Shown here in pieces: positions 15,321 to 25,820 of a stretch of 64,000 nucleotides of DNA. How positions within the stretch are numbered: position 1 is the first letter of the stretch; every line of letters starts with the position of its first letter. Under the pieces are notes generated by a model, which had not been told where the DNA came from, did no database searches, and saw nothing but the letters and a program-made list of their open reading frames with translations. The position numbers were made by a program, and so were the translations under genes. The stretch is taken from positions 44,248 through 108,247 of the forward strand of contig NZ_PQVH01000011.1 in the NCBI RefSeq assembly GCF_004661485.1, read 5' to 3'. The DNA is from Methylotenera oryzisoli. GTDB taxonomy: Bacteria > Pseudomonadota > Gammaproteobacteria > Burkholderiales > Methylophilaceae.

Positions 15321-17690
15321 TTAGTTTCTTAACACTGCATCAAATTTTATTTGCAACAATTGTAGCAGATTCGCGATTGCAGTATCAGCATCACTGTCTG
15401 TTAATGTTTTTTGAGTATCGTGCATAAGTACTGATAATGCAAGGCTTTTTTTATTTTCTGGCACACCTTTACCTTGATACAAATCGAACAATGCCACATC
15501 TGCAATCAAGGCGATATTCTCCTCATGAATTGCACTTAACACTGTTTGCACTGCAATATTTTCATCTAAAACGATGGCCAAATCACGGCGCACAGGCAGT
15601 AATTTTGAAACTTCCTGATATGCCGGTAATGGGCGAGCCACAATCGCGTCTACCTCAAGTTCAAACACATAAGTGCTTTTCGCCAGATCATAATGCTGCT
15701 GCCATTTTGGATGCAGTTTACCCAACCATCCAATGGCTTTGCCATTCAGCAAGATTTTGGCTGTTTGACCCGGATGCAGAGCGCAATGCTCGGCTTTTTC
15801 ATAAGACACCTGCTTATGCAAGCCATCAGCCCCAACTAAGCTATTCACATGCGCTTTAACGTCAAAGAAATCAATTTCAGTATTGGCTGCAGCCCACTGC
15901 TCAGGCTTAGCGCTACCATATGCAAGACCTGATACGCGTGTAGTCTCTTGGTAGGTACCTGCTTGCTGCTGATACACCGCGCCAATCTCAAATAAGTAAG
16001 CACGCTCTTGCTTGCGGTTAAGGTTGTAAGTGAGCACATCCAGCAAACCACCCCACAAACTGGTACGCATTACGCTCAAGTTACTTGCGATTGGATTCTT
16101 TAGCTTAATTGGTGTTGGGTTGCCGATTAAATCACGCTCCCAACTTTCATCCACAAAGCTATACGTCACCACCTCTTGATAGCCAGCAGACACTAAGCTA
16201 TCACGCAACTGGTTCAAATGTAGGTGCTGCTCAGGTGCTGCCAGCATATTTAAACCAGCAACCGGCGCTATCGCTGGAATGTGGTCATAGCCATGTAAAC
16301 GTGCAACCTCTTCAATCAAGTCCTCTTCAATTGTGATATCAAAACGATAGCTAGGCGGCACTACAGTGAACACATCATTAGTACAGTCAAATTCAAAACC
16401 CAATTGCGTCAATAATTGGGCAACTTTTTGCTGCGTTAGGCTAATGCCTAATACAGAGACCAAACGTGACATTCTTAACTTCACCGCGTCACGCGCTGGC
16501 AATGTAGCCAGCACTTCTGTCACAGGGCCAACTTGGCCGCCACACAAGGTTTTAATCAGTGACGTTGCATACTCAAGCGCATTACGTGTGTTGCCAAAAT
16601 CAACACCGCGCTCAAAACGATAAGATGAATCTGAACTAAAACCAAGTCTGCGTGCTTTACCTGCAATCACGGCTGGCGTAAAGAACGCACTTTCCAGAAA
16701 AATATCGGTTGTGCCATCACCCACCGCGCTAGGCTTGCCACCCATGACACCAGCGAGTGCAAGTGCACCATTTGCATCGGCAATCACTAAATCATCTGCT
16801 TTTAACTCTATGAGTTGGTCATTGAGTAAAGCGATAGATTCACCTGCATTAGCAAATCGTACGTTGATATCGCCATTTAGCTTAGCTGCATCAAACGCAT
16901 GCATAGGCTGCCCAAGTTCTAATAACACGTAGTTGGTAATATCAACCACCACGCTAATGCTACGTAAACCACTACGCTCTAGACGTTTTACCATCCATGC
17001 CGGTGTTGCTACTGCCGTGTTAATGCCGCTGATTAAACGTCCGCAATAACGTGGGCAAACCGTTGATTCTTTCACCACAACATTTTTAGCCTGTGCATGT
17101 TCCGCCGCCACAGGTGCAATTGCGTTAAAGCGAGTCTGCGCACCGGTAATGGCTGCAACATCACGCGCAATCCCGTTCAAGCTCAAGCAGTCACTGCGAT
17201 TAGGAGTAAGTTTTAATGTAAAAAGATGATCGTTCAAATCCAGATATTCACGAATATCCTGACCCACCACTGCATCACTATCTAACTCCAGCAAACCGGC
17301 TGCCTCTGCGCTAATACCAAGCTCTTTGGATGAACACATCATGCCAAAGGACTCTACGCCGCGCACTTTCGCCTGTTTAATCGAAATGCCCGGCAACTCA
17401 GCACCTACCATGGCACACGGTGCAATAAGACCAGCACGTGCATTGGCTGCGCCACATACAATCTGCAAAGGCTCAGCCAGGCCTACATCCACCTTGCACA
17501 CTTGTAAGCGATCTGCATCCGGATGCTTCTCGGCAGAAAGAATCTTAGCAACCACTACTTTGTTAAACGCTGCAGCAACCGGCTGCATCTCTTCAACCTC
17601 AAGCCCAGCCATTGTTAGGGCGTGACTCAGTGACTGACTATCTAAATCTGTATCGACTAAACTGCGTAACCAATTTTCTGAAAATTGCAT
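15321..17690 (-). CDS. pheT: phenylalanyl-tRNA synthetase beta subunit
   Basis: 789 residues, normal for the bacterial beta chain. The N-terminus has the tRNA-binding (EMAP-like) domain 'VVVAKILSAEKHPDADRL', then B3/B4 editing and B5 domains, and the C-terminal anticodon-binding (FDX-ACB) domain ('PVRRDLAIVLDENI'). It forms the alpha2-beta2 enzyme with PheS encoded just upstream (70 bp). The ATG at 17690 gives the conserved start 'MQFSENWLRSLV'. Confidence 0.97.
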   Translation of the reverse strand: MQFSENWLRSLVDTDLDSQSLSHALTMAGLEVEEMQPVAAAFNKVVVAKILSAEKHPDADRLQVCKVDVGLAEPLQIVCGAANARAGLIAPCAMVGAELPGISIKQAKVRGVESFGMMCSSKELGISAEAAGLLELDSDAVVGQDIREYLDLNDHLFTLKLTPNRSDCLSLNGIARDVAAITGAQTRFNAIAPVAAEHAQAKNVVVKESTVCPRYCGRLISGINTAVATPAWMVKRLERSGLRSISVVVDITNYVLLELGQPMHAFDAAKLNGDINVRFANAGESIALLNDQLIELKADDLVIADANGALALAGVMGGKPSAVGDGTTDIFLESAFFTPAVIAGKARRLGFSSDSSYRFERGVDFGNTRNALEYATSLIKTLCGGQVGPVTEVLATLPARDAVKLRMSRLVSVLGISLTQQKVAQLLTQLGFEFDCTNDVFTVVPPSYRFDITIEEDLIEEVARLHGYDHIPAIAPVAGLNMLAAPEQHLHLNQLRDSLVSAGYQEVVTYSFVDESWERDLIGNPTPIKLKNPIASNLSVMRTSLWGGLLDVLTYNLNRKQERAYLFEIGAVYQQQAGTYQETTRVSGLAYGSAKPEQWAAANTEIDFFDVKAHVNSLVGADGLHKQVSYEKAEHCALHPGQTAKILLNGKAIGWLGKLHPKWQQHYDLAKSTYVFELEVDAIVARPLPAYQEVSKLLPVRRDLAIVLDENIAVQTVLSAIHEENIALIADVALFDLYQGKGVPENKKSLALSVLMHDTQKTLTDSDADTAIANLLQLLQIKFDAVLRN

Positions 17691-17760
17691 AATGCTTTAC
17701 AACCTTGAATTAAGGATTAAATTTGTAAGTACTCAATGTGAGCTTGTGCAAACTATTGCG

Positions 17761-18765
<1,005 letters not shown>

Positions 18766-18901
18766 TCAATCTTTTAATTATGATTAATGCTATAGAATTT
18801 AAAATCGAATTTAAAATCAAAGCAGCGCCAATAATAGCGCCCAATAGATTTTTGTAATACATTGATTTGCATGTAAAAATTGCAAAGTTGGATTTTACAG
18901 C

Positions 18902-18930
18902 AAAAAAAAGAGGCCGAAGCCTCTTTTTTT
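18902..18930 (-). terminator. intrinsic terminator between rplT and pheS
   Basis: On the minus strand GAGGC TTCG GCCTC (18910-18923) followed by T8. It lies 43 bases after the rplT stop. A second hairpin AAACTTAA/TTAAGTTT (18935-18951) stands between. It ends the infC-rpmI-rplT message or acts as a checkpoint before pheST. Confidence 0.85.
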
Positions 18931-18972
18931 CATCAAACTTAAATTAAGTTTGAAAAGTACTTACCTACCTAC

Positions 18973-19332
18973 TTATGCTGCTAAACCAGCTTTTGCTAAT
19001 TCTACGAATTTTGCAAATGCAGCTTTATCAAACACAGCCAAGTCAGCTAATACTTTACGATCCACTTCGATCGCAGCTTTTTTCAAGCCATTCATGAAAC
19101 GGCTATATGTCAAACCGAACTCACGTGAGCCAGCATTGATACGTGCAATCCACAATGTGCGGAATTGACGTTTCTTTTGACGACGGTCACGATAAGCGTA
19201 TTGACCCGCTTTCATTACCGCCTGTTTAGCTACGCGGTAAACGTTTTTACGACGACCACGGTAGCCTTTAGCTGCTTTTAATACTTTTTTGTGTCTAGCG
19301 CGAGCGATGACACCACGTTTTACTCTAGGCAT
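18973..19332 (-). CDS. rplT: ribosomal protein bL20
   Basis: 119 residues, begins [16 protein letters not shown], very basic, family length. It binds 23S rRNA early in 50S assembly and in many bacteria represses its own operon. It lies nine bases after rpmI. Confidence 0.98.
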   Translation of the reverse strand: MPRVKRGVIARARHKKVLKAAKGYRGRRKNVYRVAKQAVMKAGQYAYRDRRQKKRQFRTLWIARINAGSREFGLTYSRFMNGLKKAAIEVDRKVLADLAVFDKAAFAKFVELAKAGLAA

Positions 19333-19341
19333 GTTCTACTC

Positions 19342-19539
19342 CTATTGTGTTGGCATCATAGCGCGGACGCGCTTGACATCAGTTGAAGAAATGATCGCCG
19401 TGCCGCGTAATTTACGCTTTTGCTTGGTGGTCTTTTTCGTTAGGATATGGCGCAAGTGAGAGTGTGTACGCTTCACTTTACCATTACCCAAGAATTTAAA
19501 GCGCTTTTTGGCGCCGCTCTTGGTTTTCATCTTTGGCAT
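19342..19539 (-). CDS. rpmI: ribosomal protein bL35
   Basis: 65 residues, begins [15 protein letters not shown], lysine-rich, full family length. It sits between infC and rplT in the usual order. A ribosome site AAGGAG is seen before the ATG at 19539. Confidence 0.98.
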   Translation of the reverse strand: MPKMKTKSGAKKRFKFLGNGKVKRTHSHLRHILTKKTTKQKRKLRGTAIISSTDVKRVRAMMPTQ

Positions 19540-19649
19540 TTTGTTCTCCTTAGAGTGGTTAAGAGTGCCTAGGCATGCCGTTTAGCCGTATCACTCAGGG
19601 GTACTACTTACTACTTCTTTAGCGTAATCACTGTAGTATCAAACAGTCA

Positions 19650-20174
19650 TTACTTAACTTTCTTAATCGGACCCAGTACCATCACCATTTGGCGACCTTC
19701 CATTTTTGGGTACTGTTCAACGATTGCGTATTCTTTCAAATCTGCTTCTACACGTTTTAGCAAAGCCATACCAAACTCTTGGTGCGTGATTTCACGGCCT
19801 CTAAAGCGCAAAGTAATTTTTGCTTTATCGCCATCTTGAATAAATCGAATGATATTGCGCACTTTGATGTTGTAATCGCCATCATCCGTACCTGGACGGA
19901 ACTTGATTTCTTTTACAACCACTTGCTTTTGTTTAAGCTTAACTTCGTGCTGTCTTTTACTTTCGGCATATTTAAACTTACCGTAGTCCATCAATCTACA
20001 AACAGGCGGCGCCGCATTTGGCGCTATCTCTACAAGATCAATGTCAGCCTCTTCCGCTTTTGCAAAAGCTTCAGCTAAACTCACAATACCTAAGGGCTCA
20101 CCCTCAACACCCACCAAACGAACCTGTTGCGCTGTAATGTCGCCATTGATTCGGGTTTCTTTTTCCTGTGCTAT
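19650..20174 (-). CDS. infC: translation initiation factor IF-3, probable AUA start
   Basis: 174 residues when started at ATA (20174). No ATG, GTG or TTG gives the conserved N-terminus; the first standard start (TTG at 20117) would remove the beginning of the N-domain. From the ATA the protein reads (M)[13 protein letters not shown], matching other betaproteobacterial IF-3, and GGAG lies eight bases upstream. Rare start codons (AUU in E. coli) let IF-3 repress its own synthesis by start-codon discrimination, so the same control is likely here. The rest shows '[20 protein letters not shown]'-type linker and '[13 protein letters not shown]', the C-domain signature. Confidence 0.93.
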   Translation of the reverse strand: MAQEKETRINGDITAQQVRLVGVEGEPLGIVSLAEAFAKAEEADIDLVEIAPNAAPPVCRLMDYGKFKYAESKRQHEVKLKQKQVVVKEIKFRPGTDDGDYNIKVRNIIRFIQDGDKAKITLRFRGREITHQEFGMALLKRVEADLKEYAIVEQYPKMEGRQMVMVLGPIKKVK

Positions 20175-20213
20175 ATCAAATTCTCCAAATAGTTAAGCCG
20201 TGCACCTGTATGT

Positions 20214-22121
20214 TTAAACCTTAGCTTCAATCTCTGCTTTTAGGCGCTCAACTAACGCGTCAATCGGCATAGAACCTAGGTCTTCACCTTTTCTGGTACG
20301 CACGGCCAAATGTCCTGCTTGCATTTCGCGCTCACCTGCAACGAGCAGATAAGGCATTTTCTGCATGCTATGTTCGCGTATTTTATAGGTAATCTTCTCA
20401 TTTCTCAAGTCAAATTCGCATCGAATGCCATTTTGCCTCAAAGTTTCAACTACTTGGCGCACATAATCTGCCTGACTTTCAGAAATATTCAACACCATCA
20501 CCTGGACCGGCGCTAGCCAAAGTGGCATTGCACCTGCGTAGTTTTCAATCAAGATACCGATAAAGCGCTCCATCGAACCAACAATTGCACGATGCAACAT
20601 TACTGGACGCTGACGTGTATTATCTTCCGCCACGTACTCTGCACCTAAACGCTCTGGTAAGTTAAAGTCTAGCTGGATGGTACCGCACTGCCAGAGGCGA
20701 CCCAAGCTATCTTTCAATGTAAATTCAATTTTAGGGCCATAAAAAGCCCCCTCACCCGGCTGTAAATCAAAAGCCTGATTGTTTTTATTTAATGCATTTG
20801 CCAACGCTGCTTCCGCTTTGTCCCATGTTTCATCAGCACCTACACGTTTTTCTGGGCGTGTTGATAGCTTAACCAACACATCATTAAAGCCAAAATCACC
20901 GTAAGCTTTATAAAGCATCTGGATAAAGTCAGCCACTTCTGCTTCAACCTGATCTTCAGTACAAAAGATGTGCGCATCATCTTGGGTAAAGCCACGCACA
21001 CGCATCAAACCGTGCAATGAACCTGATGGCTCGTTACGGTGGCAAGAACCAAACTCAGCCAAACGCAAAGGCAAATCGCGATAGCTATGCAACTGGTTAT
21101 TAAAAATCTGCACATGACCAGGACAGTTCATCGGCTTCACCGCATACTCACGGTTCTCAGATGAAGTCACAAACATGTTGTCACGGTAATTTTGCCAGTG
21201 GCCAGATTGCTCCCAAAGCGTTTTATCCATGACCGTTGGCGTGCGCACTTCCTGATAGCCAAAGTCTTTAAACATTTGACGCATGTATTGCTCAATCTCT
21301 TGCCATATGCTCCAGCCGCGTGGATGCCAAAACACCATGCCTGGTGCATTGTCCTGCATATGGAAGTAATCCAGTTGTTTACCCAATTTACGATGATCGC
21401 GCTTTTCTGCTTCTTCAAGCTGGAACAAATAAGCCTCTAACTCTTCTTTGTTACGCCATGCAGTACCATATACACGCTGCAACATCTCATTATTGCTATC
21501 ACCGCGCCAATATGCACCAGCCAACTTCATTAGCTTGAATGATTTGATCTTACCTGTGCTTGGTACGTGTGGGCCACGGCATAGGTCAGTAAAGTTGCCC
21601 TCTGTGTATAGAGAAACATCTTCGCCAGCCGGAATAGATTCGATAATTTCAGCTTTATATTGCTCGCCGATGCTTTTGAAATAAGCTACAGCTTCATCAC
21701 GTGGCAATACTTTTCTGGTAACAGGCTCGTCTTTTTTCGCGAGCTCGGCCATTTTCTTTTCAATGGCAATTAAATCTTCTGGTGTAAACGGGCGCTTATA
21801 TGAGAAATCGTAATAGAATCCATTGTCAATCACAGGGCCAATTGTGACTTGTGCATCTGGGAACAACTCTTTCACTGCATACGCCAACAAATGCGCTGCT
21901 GAGTGACGAATCACTTCCAAGCCTTCAGGATTTTTGTCAGTGATAATGGCTAAGTCGCTATCAGCCTCAATTAAATAGCTGGTATCTACCAACTTATCAT
22001 TCACCTTACCTGCCAGCGCTGCTTTGGCTAAGCCAGCACCGATATTCATGGCGACCTCAGCCACGGTGACTGGCTGATCAAAACTACGTTGCGACCCATC
22101 GGGCAGGCGAATGACTGGCAT
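20214..22121 (-). CDS. thrS: threonyl-tRNA synthetase
   Basis: 635 residues with the TGS domain (residues 1-60), the editing domain with '[16 protein letters not shown]' and '[13 protein letters not shown]', the class II core ('[15 protein letters not shown]', '[21 protein letters not shown]' with zinc ligand Cys) and the C-terminal anticodon domain. It charges tRNA-Thr. It heads the thrS-infC-rpmI-rplT block. The leader contains a hairpin at 22142-22161 just upstream of the ribosome site. Confidence 0.97.
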   Translation of the reverse strand: MPVIRLPDGSQRSFDQPVTVAEVAMNIGAGLAKAALAGKVNDKLVDTSYLIEADSDLAIITDKNPEGLEVIRHSAAHLLAYAVKELFPDAQVTIGPVIDNGFYYDFSYKRPFTPEDLIAIEKKMAELAKKDEPVTRKVLPRDEAVAYFKSIGEQYKAEIIESIPAGEDVSLYTEGNFTDLCRGPHVPSTGKIKSFKLMKLAGAYWRGDSNNEMLQRVYGTAWRNKEELEAYLFQLEEAEKRDHRKLGKQLDYFHMQDNAPGMVFWHPRGWSIWQEIEQYMRQMFKDFGYQEVRTPTVMDKTLWEQSGHWQNYRDNMFVTSSENREYAVKPMNCPGHVQIFNNQLHSYRDLPLRLAEFGSCHRNEPSGSLHGLMRVRGFTQDDAHIFCTEDQVEAEVADFIQMLYKAYGDFGFNDVLVKLSTRPEKRVGADETWDKAEAALANALNKNNQAFDLQPGEGAFYGPKIEFTLKDSLGRLWQCGTIQLDFNLPERLGAEYVAEDNTRQRPVMLHRAIVGSMERFIGILIENYAGAMPLWLAPVQVMVLNISESQADYVRQVVETLRQNGIRCEFDLRNEKITYKIREHSMQKMPYLLVAGEREMQAGHLAVRTRKGEDLGSMPIDALVERLKAEIEAKV

Positions 22122-22141
22122 ACAATTTCTCTCTAAAACAT

Positions 22142-22161
22142 AAAAGCCGCAAGCGGCTTTT
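22142..22161 (-). promoter_or_regulatory. terminator-like hairpin in the thrS leader
   Basis: On the minus strand AAAAGCCGC TT GCGGCTTTT, ending about 20 bases before the thrS start. It has the GC stem and short T run of a terminator, yet there is no room for a promoter after it, so it must be transcribed. It is a candidate attenuator or translation operator. Confidence 0.45.
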
Positions 22162-22288
22162 GAATAACGTAAGGGATAAAGCAGGAATTATCGCACAGCA
22201 GGATAAAAGACTGCAATTTATCGCGTGCAATTATCGCGCTATCAACAATTAATGATGAGTTCCTGCAAACTGCATAAATTTAGTGCAT

Positions 22289-22318
22289 TAAAAAACCACT
22301 TCAATATTGAAGTGGTTT
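22289..22318 (-). terminator. terminator of the tRNA-Val unit
   Basis: Perfect inverted repeat: CCACTTCAAT/ATTGAAGTGG flanked by AAA/TTT, with six T residues following on the minus strand. It lies six bases beyond the 3' CCA of tRNA-Val. Confidence 0.8.
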
Positions 22319-22323
22319 AAATT

Positions 22324-22400
22324 TGGTAGGCAGTAGCAGATTCGAACTGCTGACCTCTTGGATGTCGACCAAGCGCTCTAACCAACTGAGCTAACCGCCT
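22324..22400 (-). tRNA. tRNA-Val (anticodon GAC), with C at position 33
   Basis: 77-nt cloverleaf on the minus strand: acceptor AGGCGGT/ACTGCCT, D stem GCTC/GAGC, anticodon stem CTTGG/CCAAG, loop TCGACAT, T-loop TTCGAAT, encoded CCA. The anticodon is GAC. The base before it (position 33) is C, while nearly all elongator tRNAs have U there. Confidence 0.92.
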
Positions 22401-22628
22401 ATACTTGATATTGCCCTACGCACAACAAAGCCTTTATTACTTTTATTTACTTGGCAATTCTAAACAGGGCACGATTTTAGCCGATTGTGACATCAGGCGC
22501 AAACAGAAATAACAACAGCTCAGTAAAAACAATCACAATAATCGTAGTATTTTCTGAGAAACTTAAAATACCAAGTTTGATAATGGTAATTATAGATACG
22601 CCTATGGATATAGCACCTATAAATATAA

Positions 22629-23948
22629 TTAGTGCAATAGTAAATTTTGGTACAGACTAGGGCTCGCATAGCCGTCTGCCGGCAACTGTTGCTGAACTTG
22701 GTAAGCACGCACTGCAGCCTGTGTCTGTAATCCAGGCAGTCCATCTGCCACTCCTGCATCAAAACCACGGGCATTTAATTGATTCTGCAGGTCTAGCATC
22801 TGTTGATAGCTAAGTGCGCCGCCCTCAGCAAAATCTCCGCCCATGATCGCTGACTCTTGGTTTAAAAGTTTAGCCAGCTGCGCGACTGAAAGTGCATAGT
22901 TAACCGAACGGTTCCACTGCATAATGATGTCGAAATTATCAAATACCATAAATGCAGGCCCTTGCCAGCCTTGTGGTAACAAGAGAGATGCCGTCGCTGT
23001 TGCATTTGACAACAAATCAGATACTTGCGTACGTACTACATCATTATTCAGCACCGATTGTGATGCTGTTGAATTCACGCGCTCAGCTACAGCATCAACA
23101 CCTGCTGCTACAGACTCTTCATTACTAGCAAGCGGATAAGCCTGTACCCCTAATTTAGCCCATGCTAGCGGCGTTTTCTTGATTGCCAACTGTGCACTTT
23201 GCCAATCAAAGCTCGCTGGCAATTTGACCTCCAGCATCACCGGCGCACCTGCTTGCCACCCTATACTCGCAAGATAATGTGCGGCGGAGGCAAAAGCATC
23301 TGGCAGTGAGTTGGTTACATCAATCAACCCATCAGCATCACCATCCACGGCATAAAGCATAAAGGTAGTGGGCATAAACTGCATATTGCCAAAAGCACCA
23401 GCCCACGAGCCTTTAAAGCTTTCAGCGTCAACATAGCCAAGGTCTACCATCAACAGCGCATCTAGCAATTGTGATTTAAAGAAATCAGCGCGGCGCCCTT
23501 CATAAGCCAGCGTAGCTAAGGCAGACAGAATATCAATATTGCCCTGCACATTGCCGTATTGCGTTTCCATGCCCCAAAATGCAATAAGTACCTGCTTGGG
23601 TACGCCATACTGGGCTTCAATCTGCGCCAATAGTGCCTGATGCTTAAGCAACAAGGCGCGCCCTTTTTGTACTTTCCTATCATCTACACGTTGAGCAAAA
23701 TACTCTAAAAATGGACTGATAAACTCAGGCTGCGCCCTATCCAATTTAATCACGTTCGGTAAATACACTGTGCGATTTACAAAGCTCAGTGTGGTTTCAT
23801 CCGCCATACCAAGCGCCTTGGCTTCGTACCTTACATTTTCAAGCCAAGTATAAAAATCTTCTTTGGCTACCACATTGCTCGCAAACAGCAACATACAGCC
23901 CATCAACATCAATTGTAAATGTTGCAGCATATTCAGGTGTTTAATCAT
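22629..23948 (-). CDS. mltB: lytic murein transglycosylase B family, with peptidoglycan-binding domain
   Basis: 439 residues: a signal sequence, the MltB-type catalytic domain with the Glu in 'WGMETQYGN' and 'GSWAGAFGNMQFMPTTF', then a C-terminal PG_binding_1 domain of about 60 residues ('LQNQLNARGFDAG', 'RAYQVQQQLPADGY'). It cleaves glycan strands to 1,6-anhydro ends. The start ATG at 23948 overlaps the stop of the upstream reductase gene by eight bases and has GGAG seven bases upstream; the longer frame lies inside that gene. There is no lipobox, so it may be a soluble periplasmic form. Confidence 0.92.
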   Translation of the reverse strand: MIKHLNMLQHLQLMLMGCMLLFASNVVAKEDFYTWLENVRYEAKALGMADETTLSFVNRTVYLPNVIKLDRAQPEFISPFLEYFAQRVDDRKVQKGRALLLKHQALLAQIEAQYGVPKQVLIAFWGMETQYGNVQGNIDILSALATLAYEGRRADFFKSQLLDALLMVDLGYVDAESFKGSWAGAFGNMQFMPTTFMLYAVDGDADGLIDVTNSLPDAFASAAHYLASIGWQAGAPVMLEVKLPASFDWQSAQLAIKKTPLAWAKLGVQAYPLASNEESVAAGVDAVAERVNSTASQSVLNNDVVRTQVSDLLSNATATASLLLPQGWQGPAFMVFDNFDIIMQWNRSVNYALSVAQLAKLLNQESAIMGGDFAEGGALSYQQMLDLQNQLNARGFDAGVADGLPGLQTQAAVRAYQVQQQLPADGYASPSLYQNLLLH

Positions 23949-24795
23949 GCGCCAGCTCCGACAGTAGCGCTTGATAGCCTGCTTGGTAATCAGGATATTG
24001 CAGCACAAAACCGGTTGCCAGCATGGCTTGGTTACTTAGCCGCTTTCCACCACTCGCTATGGGCGCTTCAGAGGGCGTCAATTTCAATTGAACTGCAATC
24101 CAGTTCAGTACTTCATACTGTCTAACAGGTTGCGAGTCAGTCACAATATAACAAGGCTTAATCTGCTGACCAGCAAAAACCTGCTGTATCAGATACACCA
24201 TAAAATTTGCTGCATCATCCCGGTGAATGCGATTGGTCCAGCCGTCGTAAGCTGGCCAGCGTTCTGGTGCTTTTGCCAGATTAATCATGCGCAAACGCCC
24301 TGGGCCATAAATGCCAGATAGCCTTAGTACCGTAGTATCACAGGATAGTGTATTTAATAAAGACTCAGCCTCTAACAGACGCTCACCACCAAAATCAGTT
24401 GGATCAGCAGTGACCATTTCGTTTAACAGCTCATCTGTTTGTTGACCGTAAACGCGCGTACTTGAAACAAAAAATACATGTTTCAATTGCGGGTTATCAC
24501 GCTGTGTTAGCAAAACATTACTTAGCCCATCAACATAAGCCTGCTGGTATTGCGCATCAGTTTGACCGCCAGCAGCGACGCAATACACCAGAATATCCGG
24601 TTGAATCATGCGTAAGGCATCTAACGAACTGGGCATTGTTACATCAGCTTGAATCATATGCGCCTGCGCTGTAGCCTTTGGCGTTCTGGCAACCGCATAA
24701 ACTTCTGCGTTTGAGTTAGTTAAACGCTTGGCTATTGCGCTGCCTAAATCACCATAACCTACGATTAATACTTTTGATGGCGGCTCTTTATTCAT
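23941..24795 (-). CDS. NAD(P)-dependent reductase/epimerase, YeeZ-like
   Basis: 284 residues of the extended SDR fold. The nucleotide motif is 'VLIVGYGDLGSAIAKRL' near residue 12, and 'FVSSTRVYGQQ' and 'RLSGIYGPGRLRMI' match YeeZ/NAD-epimerase-like proteins. The YxxxK catalytic pair is not obvious, so the reaction cannot be given. The start ATG at 24795 overlaps the NUDIX stop by eight bases, indicating coupled translation; the N-terminal extension in the longer frame is rejected. Confidence 0.8.
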   Translation of the reverse strand: MNKEPPSKVLIVGYGDLGSAIAKRLTNSNAEVYAVARTPKATAQAHMIQADVTMPSSLDALRMIQPDILVYCVAAGGQTDAQYQQAYVDGLSNVLLTQRDNPQLKHVFFVSSTRVYGQQTDELLNEMVTADPTDFGGERLLEAESLLNTLSCDTTVLRLSGIYGPGRLRMINLAKAPERWPAYDGWTNRIHRDDAANFMVYLIQQVFAGQQIKPCYIVTDSQPVRQYEVLNWIAVQLKLTPSEAPIASGGKRLSNQAMLATGFVLQYPDYQAGYQALLSELAHD

Positions 24796-25330
24796 GTTGC
24801 TGTATATATCTTTCGGCAAGAAACAGCGCGACGATGGTCTTGCTATCGGTAATTTCACCTTGCAGCACAAGTTGTATCGCGTCTGCTAAGGATAGATCAA
24901 ATATCTCTAAAGCCTCATCCTCATCACATTGACTAGTACCGGCAGTCAGGTCACGTGCCAAGTAGATATGTATCACTTCATTGGAGTAGCCTATACATGG
25001 ATGTTGCTCGCCGAGCTTTACCCAATCCTTGGCAATATATCCGGTCTCTTCCAGTAACTCTCGCTGGCCAGTCTGCAATGTTGCCTCATTTGCATCTATC
25101 TTACCTGCAGGTAACTCAATAAAGACCTGATGTAATGGATACCTAAACTGACGTTCAAATACGATATTGCCACTAGCTAATACAGCAACAACAACTACTG
25201 CGCCAGGGTGTGTCACATACTCACGCTGACTGATATTGCCATTAGGCAAACGTACTTGATCACGCTTAACACAAAGAAAATCGCCTTGCGCTAAATCCTC
25301 TGTACTAATGCAATGCTCAGTCAAGTCCAT
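24788..25330 (-). CDS. NUDIX hydrolase, ADP-ribose pyrophosphatase type
   Basis: 180 residues. A full Nudix box is present (G-x5-E-x7-RELLEETGY, residues about 75-97), preceded by 'FIELPAGKID' and 'ERQFRYP', the pattern of NudF-like ADP-ribose pyrophosphatases. It would hydrolyse ADP-ribose to AMP and ribose 5-phosphate. It overlaps the YeeZ-like gene and starts at the ATG at 25330, 187 bp from the nuo block; I see nothing notable in that gap. Confidence 0.88.
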   Translation of the reverse strand: MDLTEHCISTEDLAQGDFLCVKRDQVRLPNGNISQREYVTHPGAVVVVAVLASGNIVFERQFRYPLHQVFIELPAGKIDANEATLQTGQRELLEETGYIAKDWVKLGEQHPCIGYSNEVIHIYLARDLTAGTSQCDEDEALEIFDLSLADAIQLVLQGEITDSKTIVALFLAERYIQQHE

Positions 25331-25517
25331 GTCAAAACCTTTTAATTGCTAATTTCAAAATAGTGATGTGCTGTATGCCTGTAACAGGTTGGATAAAGCA
25401 ATTAGTGATAGAAGATAATAGCAAAAGACTAAACTTCAAGTAAGGCTGATGATTAAACGACTTTAAGCACTAACACTAGCATCGGAAAATACTAGCGTTA
25501 GCGATTAAATGGAATGG

Positions 25518-25820
25518 TTAGATAGTTTTCTTCCACAGTACTTTGTATACAAAGCCCGGGAATGCAAAAACCAAGAACAAAAAGCTGGTGACAGCGTAAA
25601 ACTCCCAGTCCTGCGGGGCAACCTGACCAAAGGTTGCGCGCTCCGCATACTGCGCTAAAACACCCACCAAGAAGTAGAGGATGATAAGCTCAAGCAGGCA
25701 CCAAGCTATATTTTTGGTGCCGGTTGCGGCCTTGAGCGGAATAATATAAAACAGCTTATCTGAAAACCAAGGCAGATTCGCAGCCAAGAACATAATGCCT
25801 AGCAATACCCAAATAGTCAT
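25518..25820 (-). CDS. DUF2818 small membrane protein behind nuoN
   Basis: 100 residues with three membrane helices and conserved features 'NLPWFSDKLF' and 'AERATFGQ...PQDWEFYAVT'. DUF2818 genes stand directly after nuoN in many betaproteobacteria. Here the nuoN stop and its ATG touch (TAAATG). The function is unknown; the position suggests a complex I-linked role. Confidence 0.88.
   Translation of the reverse strand: MTIWVLLGIMFLAANLPWFSDKLFYIIPLKAATGTKNIAWCLLELIILYFLVGVLAQYAERATFGQVAPQDWEFYAVTSFLFLVFAFPGFVYKVLWKKTI

Noticed and set aside
22520..22774. 84-codon frame across the 3' end of mltB
   Set aside because: Antisense-phase shadow of the mltB C-terminal domain, with Tyr/Cys-rich low-complexity composition.
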